A DNA stretch of 64,000 nt, from the NCBI RefSeq assembly GCF_046719735.1, contig NZ_JAUTWQ010000003.1, positions 199,855 through 263,854 on the forward strand. The letters run 5' to 3'. Source of the DNA: Halobacillus_B rhizosphaerae (GTDB lineage: Bacteria; Bacillota; Bacilli; Bacillales; Halobacillaceae). The translations under genes were made by a program, and so were the position numbers. The notes below the pieces were generated by a model. The model was not told where the DNA came from, did not search any database, and was given only the letters and a program-made list of their open reading frames with translations. This document shows, piece after piece, positions 9,301 to 15,431 of this stretch (positions within the stretch are counted from its first letter, which is position 1; each line of letters begins with the position of its first letter).

Positions 9301-9443
9301 CCTGCATAACCATGTTCAACAGTAGAGAGGGTTTTATGTCCCAACTCTACTGCTCTTTTGGCTATATCTTCGATTGAAATTACTGAATCAGGAGTCATGA
9401 TATTGGAATACTTAGAGTGTTTATGCCAATTTTCATACCTCAT
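6351..9443 (-). CDS. Phage family C DNA polymerase (DnaE-type alpha subunit) with PHP domain
   Basis: About 1,030 residues. The N-terminal PHP domain keeps metal-ligand-like motifs (WHKHSKYS, STVEHGY, IFGVEFYYV). The palm has SLPDIDFN, equivalent to the catalytic P-D-x-D of bacterial Pol III alpha, and GYGFNSSHAYSVALD matches the conserved Y-G-F-N-K-S-H-A motif of the fingers. A C-terminal helix-hairpin-helix/OB-like region follows. It is shorter than cellular DnaE and SPbeta YorL, and no intein is apparent. It replicates phage DNA. The ATG at 9443 follows AAAGGGG, preferred over the TTG one codon upstream. It is last in the HD hydrolase-tk-unknown-pol unit; the downstream promoter overlaps its end. 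Confidence 0.92.
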   Translation of the reverse strand: MRYENWHKHSKYSNIMTPDSVISIEDIAKRAVELGHKTLSTVEHGYAGNVFEYYDIAEKYGLKLIFGVEFYYVHNRFEKDRTNAHLLIMAKTNSGKKQLTKLISEANLTGFYHKPRIDRSLLFSLNPEDVVVTSTCIASPYNLYNDECFITDCLDYFGDNFYLELHDNTHIKQVEYNKMLLNMHNKHNIPFIFATDTHYIHEEDAKWRDLLLKGKNIFYPEEDGFIMDYPTTDKVFARFEKQGVFSRKQVEDALRNTWVADDFETIKMNKDIKMPSLYPDLNHEEKISKLKGIINKEWKKDRVNIPKEKHSDYLEAIKFEMDIIDKTHTEDYFLLNYPIIKDAIKNGGVLTKTGRGSAPSYYLNKLLGFTEVDRLDAPITLYPTRFMSVSRILETKSLPDIDFNTSNPEPFVQATKKYLGDDNCYWMTAYGTMQESEAFRNLCRAYNIPEAEFNEVGKDLDAYKKHPKWKDIIEESKVFIGVIDSVSPHPCANLLLSESISEEIGVIRVGSEDNGKKKITYCALIDSDTSDAWKYLKNDYLTVTVWKIIAEGFNAVGLPIPDVRELSKLVENDEKVWELYEKGLTATLNQTGTDSGKPQVMQYKPKSIRELSGWVSAIRPAFSSMKAYFLNRRPFSYEIPEFDAILKESDNFILYQENIMATLVYAGFPEDETYGLLKAIAKKKEGIIEPIHDRFIKGFVEKTGSEENALKVWKIIEDAVGYGFNSSHAYSVALDSIYGAYLKANHPLAYYSVVLNIYQSNKAQTANIMKELDYFGITVEQIEYGKSRGIYSADIDANKIYKGIASIKNMNEHVAEELYRLNQTETFENFLDLIIAVIERTSKINKTHMETLIKLDFFKKFGQKEKLLKIYTAVREGKGIKYEKKQVEKTKAKRLPLLREYYDEVMSTPNEKVDLFEQIAFEKDALGYAITKFENVNPNYCLVVDVNKKYKPKVFLYQIATGKEFMLKVEKKKFYTEDDDLLYVGDVIEIIDVKEKYGWKNENGKWIENQDVLEPHLEKCKYIRLSNKRD

Positions 9444-9458
9444 CAATTCTTTACCCCT

Positions 9459-10001
9459 TTAAGATAGCTTCTCTATTCTCTCTTTAACAACTTCTCGAAG
9501 CGTTAAATATGCTTCATCACCAAACAATTTATGTAGTCGGGATAGATCATTTAATGTATCTAAACACTCATCAATAGTTTCTAATTTATTGTAATAAATA
9601 ACGTCTTGTGGTTTAGTTGGTTTCTTAGGGTTTTCACCACGTTTTAATTTTTCTTCATACTCTGCAATGGCTTGAGAGTTCTTCTTAATTTCCGTAAAGA
9701 AATTAGCTTCTTCAAGCCAGTTATTTCTATATCTTTCTTTTGTAATGAATTTTAAAATATAATCGTATTCTTTTGTTTCAAGACCAATTGCAATTTCCAA
9801 TTCTGATTCCATTACTGCTTCTGATTGAGGTGTTCTAACAGTTGGAAATACTTGCATAATGTCATAGTCAAAACTAGAAACTGTTACACCATTTTGGTTA
9901 TAAGAAAAATCAGCATAGTCAACCACAATAAAATACGCAACTTCATTAGAATTTTTAAGTTTGACAAAATCCCCAATGAAAAATTCCTGCACTTCTTCCA
10001 T
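9459..10001 (-). CDS. Phage protein of unknown function
   Basis: 180 residues. The N-terminal 60 are beta-rich (FFIGDFVKLKNSNEVAYFIV, possibly an SH3-like barrel). The middle is charged and helical, with a Lys/Pro linker (RGENPKKPTKPQD). The C-terminal helix ends in VVKERIEKLS. There is no membrane segment and no family recognised. It starts after AAGGAG, directly downstream of a copy of the phage spacer motif at 10016-10027, and its end is 15 nt from the polymerase start. Co-transcription suggests a replication-associated role; that is inference. Confidence 0.65.
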   Translation of the reverse strand: MEEVQEFFIGDFVKLKNSNEVAYFIVVDYADFSYNQNGVTVSSFDYDIMQVFPTVRTPQSEAVMESELEIAIGLETKEYDYILKFITKERYRNNWLEEANFFTEIKKNSQAIAEYEEKLKRGENPKKPTKPQDVIYYNKLETIDECLDTLNDLSRLHKLFGDEAYLTLREVVKERIEKLS

Positions 10002-10007
10002 CTCCTT

Positions 10008-10027
10008 AATATGTAATTATTTGTTGT
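10008..10027 (-). promoter_or_regulatory. Phage motif ACAACAAATAAT with CATATT box, overlapping the tk stop codon
   Basis: On the - strand the 12-mer is followed by TA and CATATT, the same geometry as motif and -10 at the phage promoters, but no -35 hexamer precedes it. It shares 18 identical bases (ACAACAAATAATTACATA) with the copy at 13997-14016. It encodes the last residues and stop of thymidine kinase, so it may be an operator or an activator-dependent internal promoter. Confidence 0.5.
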
Positions 10028-10628
10028 TCTTATCTAAAGATTTTTGATAACATGCGTAACAGACTGATTTGTATACTTGATCTGCATTCTTATTATCTTC
10101 AACTTTAATTCCACTATCGTCTAATATCATTTGACCATCTATGTAGAGGATATGATGAGTAGCATCATCACGACAATAATCACACTGCATTTCTATATTC
10201 ACAATTCTAAAACCACGCTCAACTGCTCTCTTTGTTGCTTCAAACATAGTTGAGTTATATGAGATCATTAATCCATAAGCATAAATATCAACATCATATG
10301 TTAAAGATATTAAGGCTAATTCATCAATTTGATCAACCGTAAAGAACTGCAATTCATCTATCATTAAAACATCTGGGCGGTGCTTCCAAACGTTTTCTGC
10401 CATTACACCAACATCTTCTTCACTTATTGTTATAGCAGGTAACTTTTCACCTAAAGCTCTAGAGGTAATAAAATTATCATCATCTCTTGTGTTTTTCTTT
10501 GGTTTAAAAGCTAACACTTTTTTATCCTGTCGATTCTCAAACCGATAAGCACTTATAATCAAGTGTGCAGATTTAGAAGCGTTCATTGTACCAATGTTGA
10601 GGTCACGAATCTTCAAACTCCTAGCCAT
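10017..10628 (-). CDS. tdk: Thymidine kinase, phage-encoded
   Basis: 203 residues. It phosphorylates thymidine to dTMP with ATP. Visible motifs: a P-loop GTMNASKSAHLI (residues about 13-24), the Mg-binding MIDELQFF (family D-E-x-Q-F), and a four-Cys zinc site (CDYCRDD ... SVCYACYQK). The second Walker A glycine is Ser (A-S-K-S), unlike the usual G-K-S/T. The ATG at 10628 overlaps the end of the HD hydrolase gene by 8 nt, with little Shine-Dalgarno sequence, so coupling is likely. With ThyA and DHFR nearby the phage controls both the salvage and de novo supply of dTMP. Confidence 0.85.
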   Translation of the reverse strand: MARSLKIRDLNIGTMNASKSAHLIISAYRFENRQDKKVLAFKPKKNTRDDDNFITSRALGEKLPAITISEEDVGVMAENVWKHRPDVLMIDELQFFTVDQIDELALISLTYDVDIYAYGLMISYNSTMFEATKRAVERGFRIVNIEMQCDYCRDDATHHILYIDGQMILDDSGIKVEDNKNADQVYKSVCYACYQKSLDKNNK

Positions 10629-11220
10629 TATAAGGTTTTCCAATACCATAGTGTATTCCGAAATAATAAAGAACAGCATATAATTGATCTCTTATTTCTT
10701 CTTCGCTAACCATTTGTTGAGGTTGAGTGATTTTTGACTTCTCTAAAATTTCGACATGTGTATTATCATTAATAAATGATTCATGTTCATGCATAGTTAA
10801 GTCACGCATTTCTATAACCAACATTGTCCAGTCAACCTTCTTTATTTTAGCTTTTTCCTCTTGTGTAGGTGGTTCAATATTAAAATATTCATAAATTACT
10901 GCTTCAACCTGTTCTTCAATTTTAACGAAATCTGGCAATAGATTTTTTAGTGGAGAAGGGCAGTCACACATATAGACTTCAACAAAATCATGCATGAACA
11001 CTAAGAATTGTTCTCTAGGTGAGTAACCTAAAGCTTCTGCCATAAACACACAATTAATTGAATGTTCTCCTACACTATACGCTCTGCTTGAATGACCAAC
11101 AAACCTGTTTAATCTTGGTAATGCTCTGAAAATGTCATCAATGTGAATGCTTTCTTTTTTAATATCAAAATAATCAAACTTTCTTCCGCTAAATGTAGCT
11201 AAATAACTCAAATAAGTCAC
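10621..11220 (-). CDS. HD-domain nucleotide phosphohydrolase (YfbR/DatZ-like phage family)
   Basis: 199 residues. The N-terminal TFSGRKFDYF ... IHIDDIFRALPRLNRFVGHS is the signature of the phage HD phosphohydrolase family; then YSVGEHSINCVF gives the first His, FMHDFVEVYMCD the HD pair, and SPLKNLLPDF the conserved P-x-K. Relatives are metal-dependent 5'-deoxynucleotidases (YfbR) or dATP triphosphohydrolases (DatZ), so it probably trims a dNMP or dNTP pool. Substrate choice cannot be read here. It is the first gene of its unit, directly behind the promoter at 11242-11270, with an AAGGAGGG site. Confidence 0.8.
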   Translation of the reverse strand: MTYLSYLATFSGRKFDYFDIKKESIHIDDIFRALPRLNRFVGHSSRAYSVGEHSINCVFMAEALGYSPREQFLVFMHDFVEVYMCDCPSPLKNLLPDFVKIEEQVEAVIYEYFNIEPPTQEEKAKIKKVDWTMLVIEMRDLTMHEHESFINDNTHVEILEKSKITQPQQMVSEEEIRDQLYAVLYYFGIHYGIGKPYNG

Positions 11221-11241
11221 CCTCCTTGTGGTGTTAATATT

Positions 11242-11270
11242 ATTATACCATTATTTGTTGTATGTGTAAA
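11242..11270 (-). promoter_or_regulatory. Phage early promoter with shared spacer motif
   Basis: On the - strand: TTTACA, 17 nt, TATAAT, with ACAACAAATAAT in the spacer in the same register as the promoter at 6326-6354. It drives HD hydrolase, tk, the 180-residue protein and the polymerase. Confidence 0.85.
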
Positions 11271-11274
11271 GAAA

Positions 11275-11298
11275 AAAGTGGTATGTTAATACCACTTT
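11275..11298 (-). terminator. Rho-independent terminator after the clpP-like gene
   Basis: Perfect 10-bp inverted repeat AAAGTGGTAT / ATACCACTTT with a 4-nt loop, followed on the - strand by TTTTCTTT. It separates the thyA-DHFR-clpP unit from the next promoter. Confidence 0.85.
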
Positions 11299-11920
11299 AA
11301 TTTTCTTCTAATGCTTTCTCAGTTGGTACTTCTTCAACTTTTTCTGGTAGTTTAATTCTTTGTTTTTTCTCTGTGATCTCATGTACAAGACCTCTTTTTT
11401 TAGCTTCGTAAACAGAGAAGAAGTAATTTAGTTTTTGTCTGCAAATATTTGCCATTTCTTCTTTTGTGAAAATTTCAGCACTTGAAAACATTTGATCATA
11501 CATGTCACGAATTTGGCTGATTTCAAGAAAGATTTCTGCATGTTCAGTTAGACTCCCCTCTGCATTATAGAGGACTTCATGATACATAAATCGAGTATGT
11601 CTGCTAGAAACTCTAACATCACCTGCTAAAAAGATTGCAAGTGCCATAGAAGCTACAATGCCAAGACCATGTGTGATAATTGGTGTATCAGACATTTCCA
11701 TTGCACCAATGATCGCAAATCCATCTGGTGCGCTACCTCCACCAGAGTTGATGTAGATTTCAATTGGTTCTGGCTCATAATCATCTTTCATTTTTTCATA
11801 TGCTAATTCCATTTCATAATCGTAATCATTGATTTCAGTAATTCTATCAATTACATATCCTGCAATTTGAGAGTTGATTGGTTGTGCAATGATAATTTTT
11901 CTGTCTGGTGAGTGTGTCAT
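11297..11920 (-). CDS. ClpP-like serine peptidase, phage-encoded, Asn at the third triad position
   Basis: 207 residues with the ClpP/crotonase fold pattern: YINSGGGSAPDG (oxyanion strand), GIVASMALAIFLAG (nucleophile Ser) and RFMYHEV (catalytic His). At the family's R-D-x-x-M-S-A-x-E-A the sequence reads LNYFFSVYEA, so the usual Asp appears to be Asn. A Ser-His-Asn triad is also known in Listeria ClpP1. The C-terminus is Lys/Glu-rich. It lies in the thyA-DHFR operon rather than next to a portal gene, so a prohead-protease role is less likely than a regulatory ClpP role. Partners (ClpX/ClpC) would come from the host. Confidence 0.8.
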   Translation of the reverse strand: MTHSPDRKIIIAQPINSQIAGYVIDRITEINDYDYEMELAYEKMKDDYEPEPIEIYINSGGGSAPDGFAIIGAMEMSDTPIITHGLGIVASMALAIFLAGDVRVSSRHTRFMYHEVLYNAEGSLTEHAEIFLEISQIRDMYDQMFSSAEIFTKEEMANICRQKLNYFFSVYEAKKRGLVHEITEKKQRIKLPEKVEEVPTEKALEEN

Positions 11921-11931
11921 TTATTTATCCT

Positions 11932-12423
11932 CTATTCTTTTCTTTCATATGTAGCGAATGTAAAATTATGTGCATGTTCTTTATCTGCTTTATGCTCTTT
12001 TACACTGACTAATTTCCATTGTTTAACATCAATATCTGGAAAGTGTCTTGTGGCATGATTCCCGAATGTATGTACATGAGTGATCATCAATTTATCAGCA
12101 TCATCAATGGTCTGGAAGTAGATTTCAGAACCTCCAATGATAAAAACTTCTTTATTTTTTGCTAATTCCAATACTGCCTCTATAGAGTCAATTACAGTAG
12201 CACCTTCTGCTACAAAATCTTCATCCATAGATAAGACATAATTCTTTCTTTTAGGGAGTGGTTTTGCAGGTAATGATTCCCAAGTCTTTCTACCCATAAC
12301 TACTGTTTTTCCTGTAGTTACTGCTTTGAAATGTTTCATGTCTTTAGGTAGATTAAATAGTAATTTCTCTCCTGTACCGATTCCATTATTCATATCAGTA
12401 CAGGCTATCAAAGTAATTGACAT
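11932..12423 (-). CDS. Dihydrofolate reductase, phage-encoded
   Basis: 163 residues, the normal DHFR length. It reduces dihydrofolate to tetrahydrofolate with NADPH, renewing the cofactor consumed by thymidylate synthase. Motifs: LIACTDMNNGIGTGEKLLFNLP (residues about 5-26), the catalytic Asp in LPKDMKHFK, the cofactor motif VVMGRKTWESLP and VFIIGGSEIYFQ. Its start codon shares a base with the upstream stop (TAATG). ThyA is two genes upstream, so the pair forms a dTMP-synthesis cassette. It replaces the usual Trp of L-P-W by Phe. Confidence 0.92.
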   Translation of the reverse strand: MSITLIACTDMNNGIGTGEKLLFNLPKDMKHFKAVTTGKTVVMGRKTWESLPAKPLPKRKNYVLSMDEDFVAEGATVIDSIEAVLELAKNKEVFIIGGSEIYFQTIDDADKLMITHVHTFGNHATRHFPDIDVKQWKLVSVKEHKADKEHAHNFTFATYERKE

Positions 12424-12653
12424 TACATTTCTCCTTCTTGTAATTTTTCTAAATCATTTTTCACTTCTTGCATTTCATTCTTTAGATGGTCAAGATCACT
12501 GTCTAAATCGTTATAAACACTAACCAGTTTCTCCATATATGGTGAACCATCAAAGTCATCTTGATATTCTTTAATGTGTTCAAATAGCCACTTTAATTCA
12601 GTGTGATTTAGCCATAAATTTTCTTTATTAACTACAATGCGTTCTATACTCAT
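12423..12653 (-). CDS. Small coiled-coil phage protein between thyA and DHFR
   Basis: About 76 residues, acidic; the last 45 form a continuous heptad-like helix (VYNDLDSDLDHLKNEMQEV). The start at 12653 is one base after the thyA stop, and its Shine-Dalgarno (GGAGG) lies inside the end of thyA. Its stop overlaps the DHFR start. No family is recognised. The tight coupling suggests co-expression with the dTMP cassette, not a proven shared function. Confidence 0.65.
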   Translation of the reverse strand: MSIERIVVNKENLWLNHTELKWLFEHIKEYQDDFDGSPYMEKLVSVYNDLDSDLDHLKNEMQEVKNDLEKLQEGEM

Positions 12654-12654
12654 T

Positions 12655-13497
12655 TTAAATTGCAACCTCCATTTTAATACTTCCACAATTTTTATAATTT
12701 GCTAGACCGAAATCATCAATTGTAAAATCATAAAAATTCTTTACATTTGGGTTTATCCATAGCAAAGGTGCTTCTAATGATGGGTTGAAGATTTGTTGTT
12801 GCAATGGTTCTATATGTCTGTCATATATATGGGCATCCCCAATATTGAATATATACTCGCCAAGTTCATACCCACAAACTTGTGCAATCATTCTTTGAAG
12901 GACATTGTATTGGAAGATATTGAACGGATTTCCTAATGCCATATCATTACTACGACAGCGTACTTCTAAAGATAACTTGCCCTGTTTAACATACCATTGT
13001 GTTTCATATACACATGGAGTCAAGGACATATCCTCAAGATCGTCTGGATTCCATAAAGTTGTAATATGTCTCCTAGAGGCACGATTATTTTTCAATTCAT
13101 ATAAGAGGTAATCAACTTGATCTATGTATTCATTGGTAAGTGGGTGTACTCTATTTTTCTTAGCAAGCTGATATCCATATGCTTTGCCAATCGTTCCATC
13201 TGCTTGTTCCCATTCGTTCCAAATATTAACCCTCATATCACGTAGGTCTTGGACTCTGTTGGATTTCATTTGCCAAATCCACAATAGTTCTTTGATTGCA
13301 GTTTTCCATGCCACACGTTTTGTAGTTAATATAGGAACTTCTGTATTATCAAAACGAAACTTTTGAGAGATGATTGATTTTGTATGTGCAGGTGTTCCAT
13401 CTTTCCAAACTGTTCTTACTTGTTCATCTGTATCCCACATTCCTTGTTGAAGAATGTTAAATATAATTTGGTTGTACTGTAAATCTGCTTGATTCAA
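12655..13497 (-). CDS. thyA: Thymidylate synthase, phi3T ThyP3 / B. subtilis ThyA type
   Basis: 280 residues. It methylates dUMP to dTMP using methylenetetrahydrofolate. Clear motifs: RFDNTEVPILTTKRVAWKTA, the catalytic Cys162 in LTPCVYETQWYV, RCRSNDMALGNPFNIFQYN and YIFNIGDAHIYDRH (longer stretches split by position). The PCVYETQ active site, rather than P-C-H, and the overall similarity place it with the ThyP3-type enzymes of SPbeta-group phages. A nearly complete dTMP pathway (ThyA, DHFR, Tdk) in one block is typical of large temperate Bacillus phages. It starts 13 nt after the regulator-like gene. Confidence 0.95.
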   Translation of the reverse strand: MNQADLQYNQIIFNILQQGMWDTDEQVRTVWKDGTPAHTKSIISQKFRFDNTEVPILTTKRVAWKTAIKELLWIWQMKSNRVQDLRDMRVNIWNEWEQADGTIGKAYGYQLAKKNRVHPLTNEYIDQVDYLLYELKNNRASRRHITTLWNPDDLEDMSLTPCVYETQWYVKQGKLSLEVRCRSNDMALGNPFNIFQYNVLQRMIAQVCGYELGEYIFNIGDAHIYDRHIEPLQQQIFNPSLEAPLLWINPNVKNFYDFTIDDFGLANYKNCGSIKMEVAI

Positions 13498-13510
13498 TTA
13501 ATAACTCTCC

Positions 13511-13978
13511 TTAATCTACATGATCCCAATTAATCTTTTGTACATGTTTTCCATCATCACCATAGATATGACTACTGCCACAGTCCATGCAGTAAGTTTC
13601 ATTTTCATCAACCATATTATTCTTTCTACTATTGCAAGTTGGACATTTATCTAAAGTGAAATTGCCACACATTAATGTAAATTCATTATCAGAAACAGCT
13701 TTTTCTTTTACTGCTAATCCGAATTTTTCACAAGCTTTCTTAACTGTACCAACATTAAGTTGTAGCTCATTTGCAATATGACTTCGTGGAATACCATTAG
13801 AATCACGCTCTGCTATTACTGTTTTAAATTCATCAGTGAATGTTCTTTTGTATTTACTTTCTTCTTTGTATGTAAGTAGTATTTCTGTAAGTTGCTTATG
13901 TGTTATGTTGAAGCTGACTAGGATAGTCGATAGCTCACTACCATCTGCATAAGCATCAATGACTTTCTGCTTTAACAA
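13511..13978 (-). CDS. Phage helix-turn-helix protein with C-terminal zinc ribbon
   Basis: 155 residues. The N-terminal half holds two HTH-like units (LSTILVSFNITHKQLTEILL and IPRSHIANELQLNVGTVKKA); the C-terminal part has CPTC ... CMDCG, a four-Cys zinc ribbon. It probably binds DNA, but whether it is a repressor or a replication factor is unknown. It heads the thyA/DHFR/clpP unit, just downstream of the motif copy at 13997-14016, so it may regulate that unit. The start follows GGAGG. Confidence 0.65.
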   Translation of the reverse strand: MLKQKVIDAYADGSELSTILVSFNITHKQLTEILLTYKEESKYKRTFTDEFKTVIAERDSNGIPRSHIANELQLNVGTVKKACEKFGLAVKEKAVSDNEFTLMCGNFTLDKCPTCNSRKNNMVDENETYCMDCGSSHIYGDDGKHVQKINWDHVD

Positions 13979-13996
13979 CGATAAATCCTCCTGTTT

Positions 13997-14016
13997 ATTA
14001 TGTAATTATTTGTTGT
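13997..14016 (-). promoter_or_regulatory. Phage motif ACAACAAATAAT with CATAAT -10-like box, no -35
   Basis: On the - strand the 12-mer, then TA, then CATAAT, reproduces the geometry of the four stronger promoters. The position where TTGACA would be expected (C-T-A-A-T-A) does not match. The ribosome-binding site of the downstream gene lies only a few bases beyond the predicted start point, so this may be an operator or an activator-dependent promoter. Confidence 0.55.
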
Positions 14017-14021
14017 ATTTA

Positions 14022-14417
14022 TTAGGATGTTTTTTTATGACTTCCACTTTTACGAACTACATTAAAATTATTACTGGATAGAATAGACATTAGTTCTTTT
14101 GAATTAACATTACCAGAATGTTTTTTATTAATTTCTGTAATGAGAAGCTGAATAGCTGATGGTTTGTTTGTCTGTTCTAAATCTGGTTCATGCTTAAGAG
14201 TATATCGACAAACACCTCTGTCAATATTCTCTACATCAATTCTATATCCAACTTGATACATTTCAGCAATGCGTGACCGATAACCAATAGCGATTTGTAC
14301 TAGTTCTGTATTCAGTACACCTTTCTCTCCTGCTTGTCGAAGAACCTCTAGAATCTTTTGTTTTTGTGTTGGCTTACGATCCATTGCTTCTTTGTAAATC
14401 TCTTTATGGTGTGACAT
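14022..14417 (-). CDS. Phage winged-helix-like protein with HicA-like C-terminal remnant
   Basis: 131 residues. Residues about 12-75 (PTQKQKILEVLRQAGEKG ... RDVCRYTL-type wing, here GVCRYTL) look like a winged HTH. The last 27 residues (SKELMSILSSNNFNVVRKSG then SHKKTS) resemble the start of HicA, a small RNA-binding toxin fold, up to its G-S-H motif, and then stop. This may be a truncated fusion or chance similarity. The ATG has a good GAAGGAG site and overlaps the upstream gene by 70 nt. Function unknown. Confidence 0.55.
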   Translation of the reverse strand: MSHHKEIYKEAMDRKPTQKQKILEVLRQAGEKGVLNTELVQIAIGYRSRIAEMYQVGYRIDVENIDRGVCRYTLKHEPDLEQTNKPSAIQLLITEINKKHSGNVNSKELMSILSSNNFNVVRKSGSHKKTS

Positions 14418-14647
14418 TTTACATTCTCCTTCTTTGTGTTAATTGATATAGGGTAGCCATTATCTGTTTTATGAAGATGACGAAAGGAATATTCTATTGG
14501 CTCATAACCGATAGTTTTAAACTGTTCAAAGTTCAAATGCATAATATTTTCCAAACCTTCACGATTCTTTCCTGCAATGAACCATCTGTCATTAAATGTT
14601 ACACCTTCATTATTTTTATAACTAAAGTCAACAACGTATAACTCCAT
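14348..14647 (-). CDS. Small phage protein of unknown function
   Basis: 99 residues, beta-rich N-terminus (MELYVVDFSYKNNEGVTFN) with aromatic residues and a basic C-terminus (KCHTIKRFTKKQWIVSQHKN). It starts after AGGAGG and its last 70 nt overlap the next gene in another frame. Such a long overlap is unusual, so its 3' end may have been altered, but both starts have good ribosome sites. First gene behind the promoter at 14783-14811. No family recognised. Confidence 0.55.
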   Translation of the reverse strand: MELYVVDFSYKNNEGVTFNDRWFIAGKNREGLENIMHLNFEQFKTIGYEPIEYSFRHLHKTDNGYPISINTKKENVKCHTIKRFTKKQWIVSQHKNKRF

Positions 14648-14782
14648 TTGTGTTCCTCCTGTATAAAATCGGTATTTTATTCAATTATTTACCCCTTTAA
14701 AAGTACCTCAATAGAGATGATTCCATTTTGCTGTGATTAGCCAAAAACGGCAACTGTGAGTTAAAACCACCTCCATATATCT

Positions 14783-14811
14783 ATATTATCATTATTTGTT
14801 ACACTTGTAAA
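14783..14811 (-). promoter_or_regulatory. Phage early promoter with shared spacer motif
   Basis: On the - strand: TTTACA, 17 nt, TAATAT, with TAACAAATAAT in the spacer (one base off the common 12-mer). It drives the 99- and 131-residue genes through a roughly 130-nt leader that contains no other evident gene. Confidence 0.65.
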
Positions 14812-14834
14812 GGTTTTTAGAAAATAATCTTAAT

Positions 14835-14864
14835 TTTTAAAAACAAAGGGTGCAAAAGCACCCT
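14835..14864 (-). terminator. Terminator after the DUF3846 gene
   Basis: Stem AGGGTGC / GCACCCT with an AAAA/TTTT loop, overlapping the stop codon at 14863, followed on the - strand by TTGTTTTTAAAAATT. Confidence 0.8.
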
Positions 14865-15231
14865 AATCCATTACTAAAGCTAAAATTGTTTCTCCTGTTT
14901 CTTTACTTAATCCAACTCGTAGCCTCTGTTGAATTTTTTCAATATGATCTTCATTCAATCCAGTTGTATTCCCATGACTATCATGACTTGCGAAAAATAC
15001 ATCCCCACAAATAATGTCATATGGTTTATCATTATTTAATAGCAACATATTTTGTTCCATTTCATTTATTTTTCCTTCTTCATTAATCCAGAGATCAATT
15101 TGTGTATCTGGGATATTCACACATTCAATATATCCACCTACAATTTTCTGCATTGATTCCAGATCGTTTTCAATCTCTTCTATTGTAGGAGATTGTTTTC
15201 CTGTCTTGATTTTTATTATTTGTATCTTCAT
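14863..15231 (-). CDS. DUF3846-type phage protein
   Basis: 122 residues. The pattern MQKIVGGYIECVNI ... DLWINEEGK ... NDKPYDIICGDVFF matches the DUF3846 family, small proteins common in phages and plasmids of Firmicutes and Actinobacteria, of unknown function. It is monocistronic: its own promoter (15262-15290) lies upstream and its terminator overlaps the stop. AAGGAGG precedes the ATG. As the rightmost early - strand gene it may be among the first expressed. Confidence 0.7.
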   Translation of the reverse strand: MKIQIIKIKTGKQSPTIEEIENDLESMQKIVGGYIECVNIPDTQIDLWINEEGKINEMEQNMLLLNNDKPYDIICGDVFFASHDSHGNTTGLNEDHIEKIQQRLRVGLSKETGETILALVMD

Positions 15232-15261
15232 TTTTTTCCTCCTTTAATAGTTATTATGTTC

Positions 15262-15290
15262 ATTTTATAATTATATATTGTATTTGTCAA
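15262..15290 (-). promoter_or_regulatory. Phage early promoter for the DUF3846 gene
   Basis: On the - strand: TTGACA, 17 nt, TAAAAT. The spacer has a degenerate version (ACAATATATAAT) of the shared motif. Confidence 0.7.
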
Positions 15291-15431
15291 ACGCCTTTTT
15301 ATTGGTAAATAAATGAATGGATTATATGGTTATTTTTTTCACTAGTATAATAATTCGAAAGGTGATATTATTGATTTACAGAAGAACGAAACACACAAAA
15401 TTCTTCTGACACAACTAAGGAGTGGTCATCA

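Noticed and set aside
10621..11220. HD hydrolase as proof of a 2-aminoadenine (Z) genome
   Set aside because: The family also contains ordinary dNMP phosphohydrolases, and no PurZ gene is in the window.
15371..15409. 12-codon TTG frame upstream of the SASP gene
   Set aside because: Too short and without further signals; it could be a leader peptide but nothing supports it.
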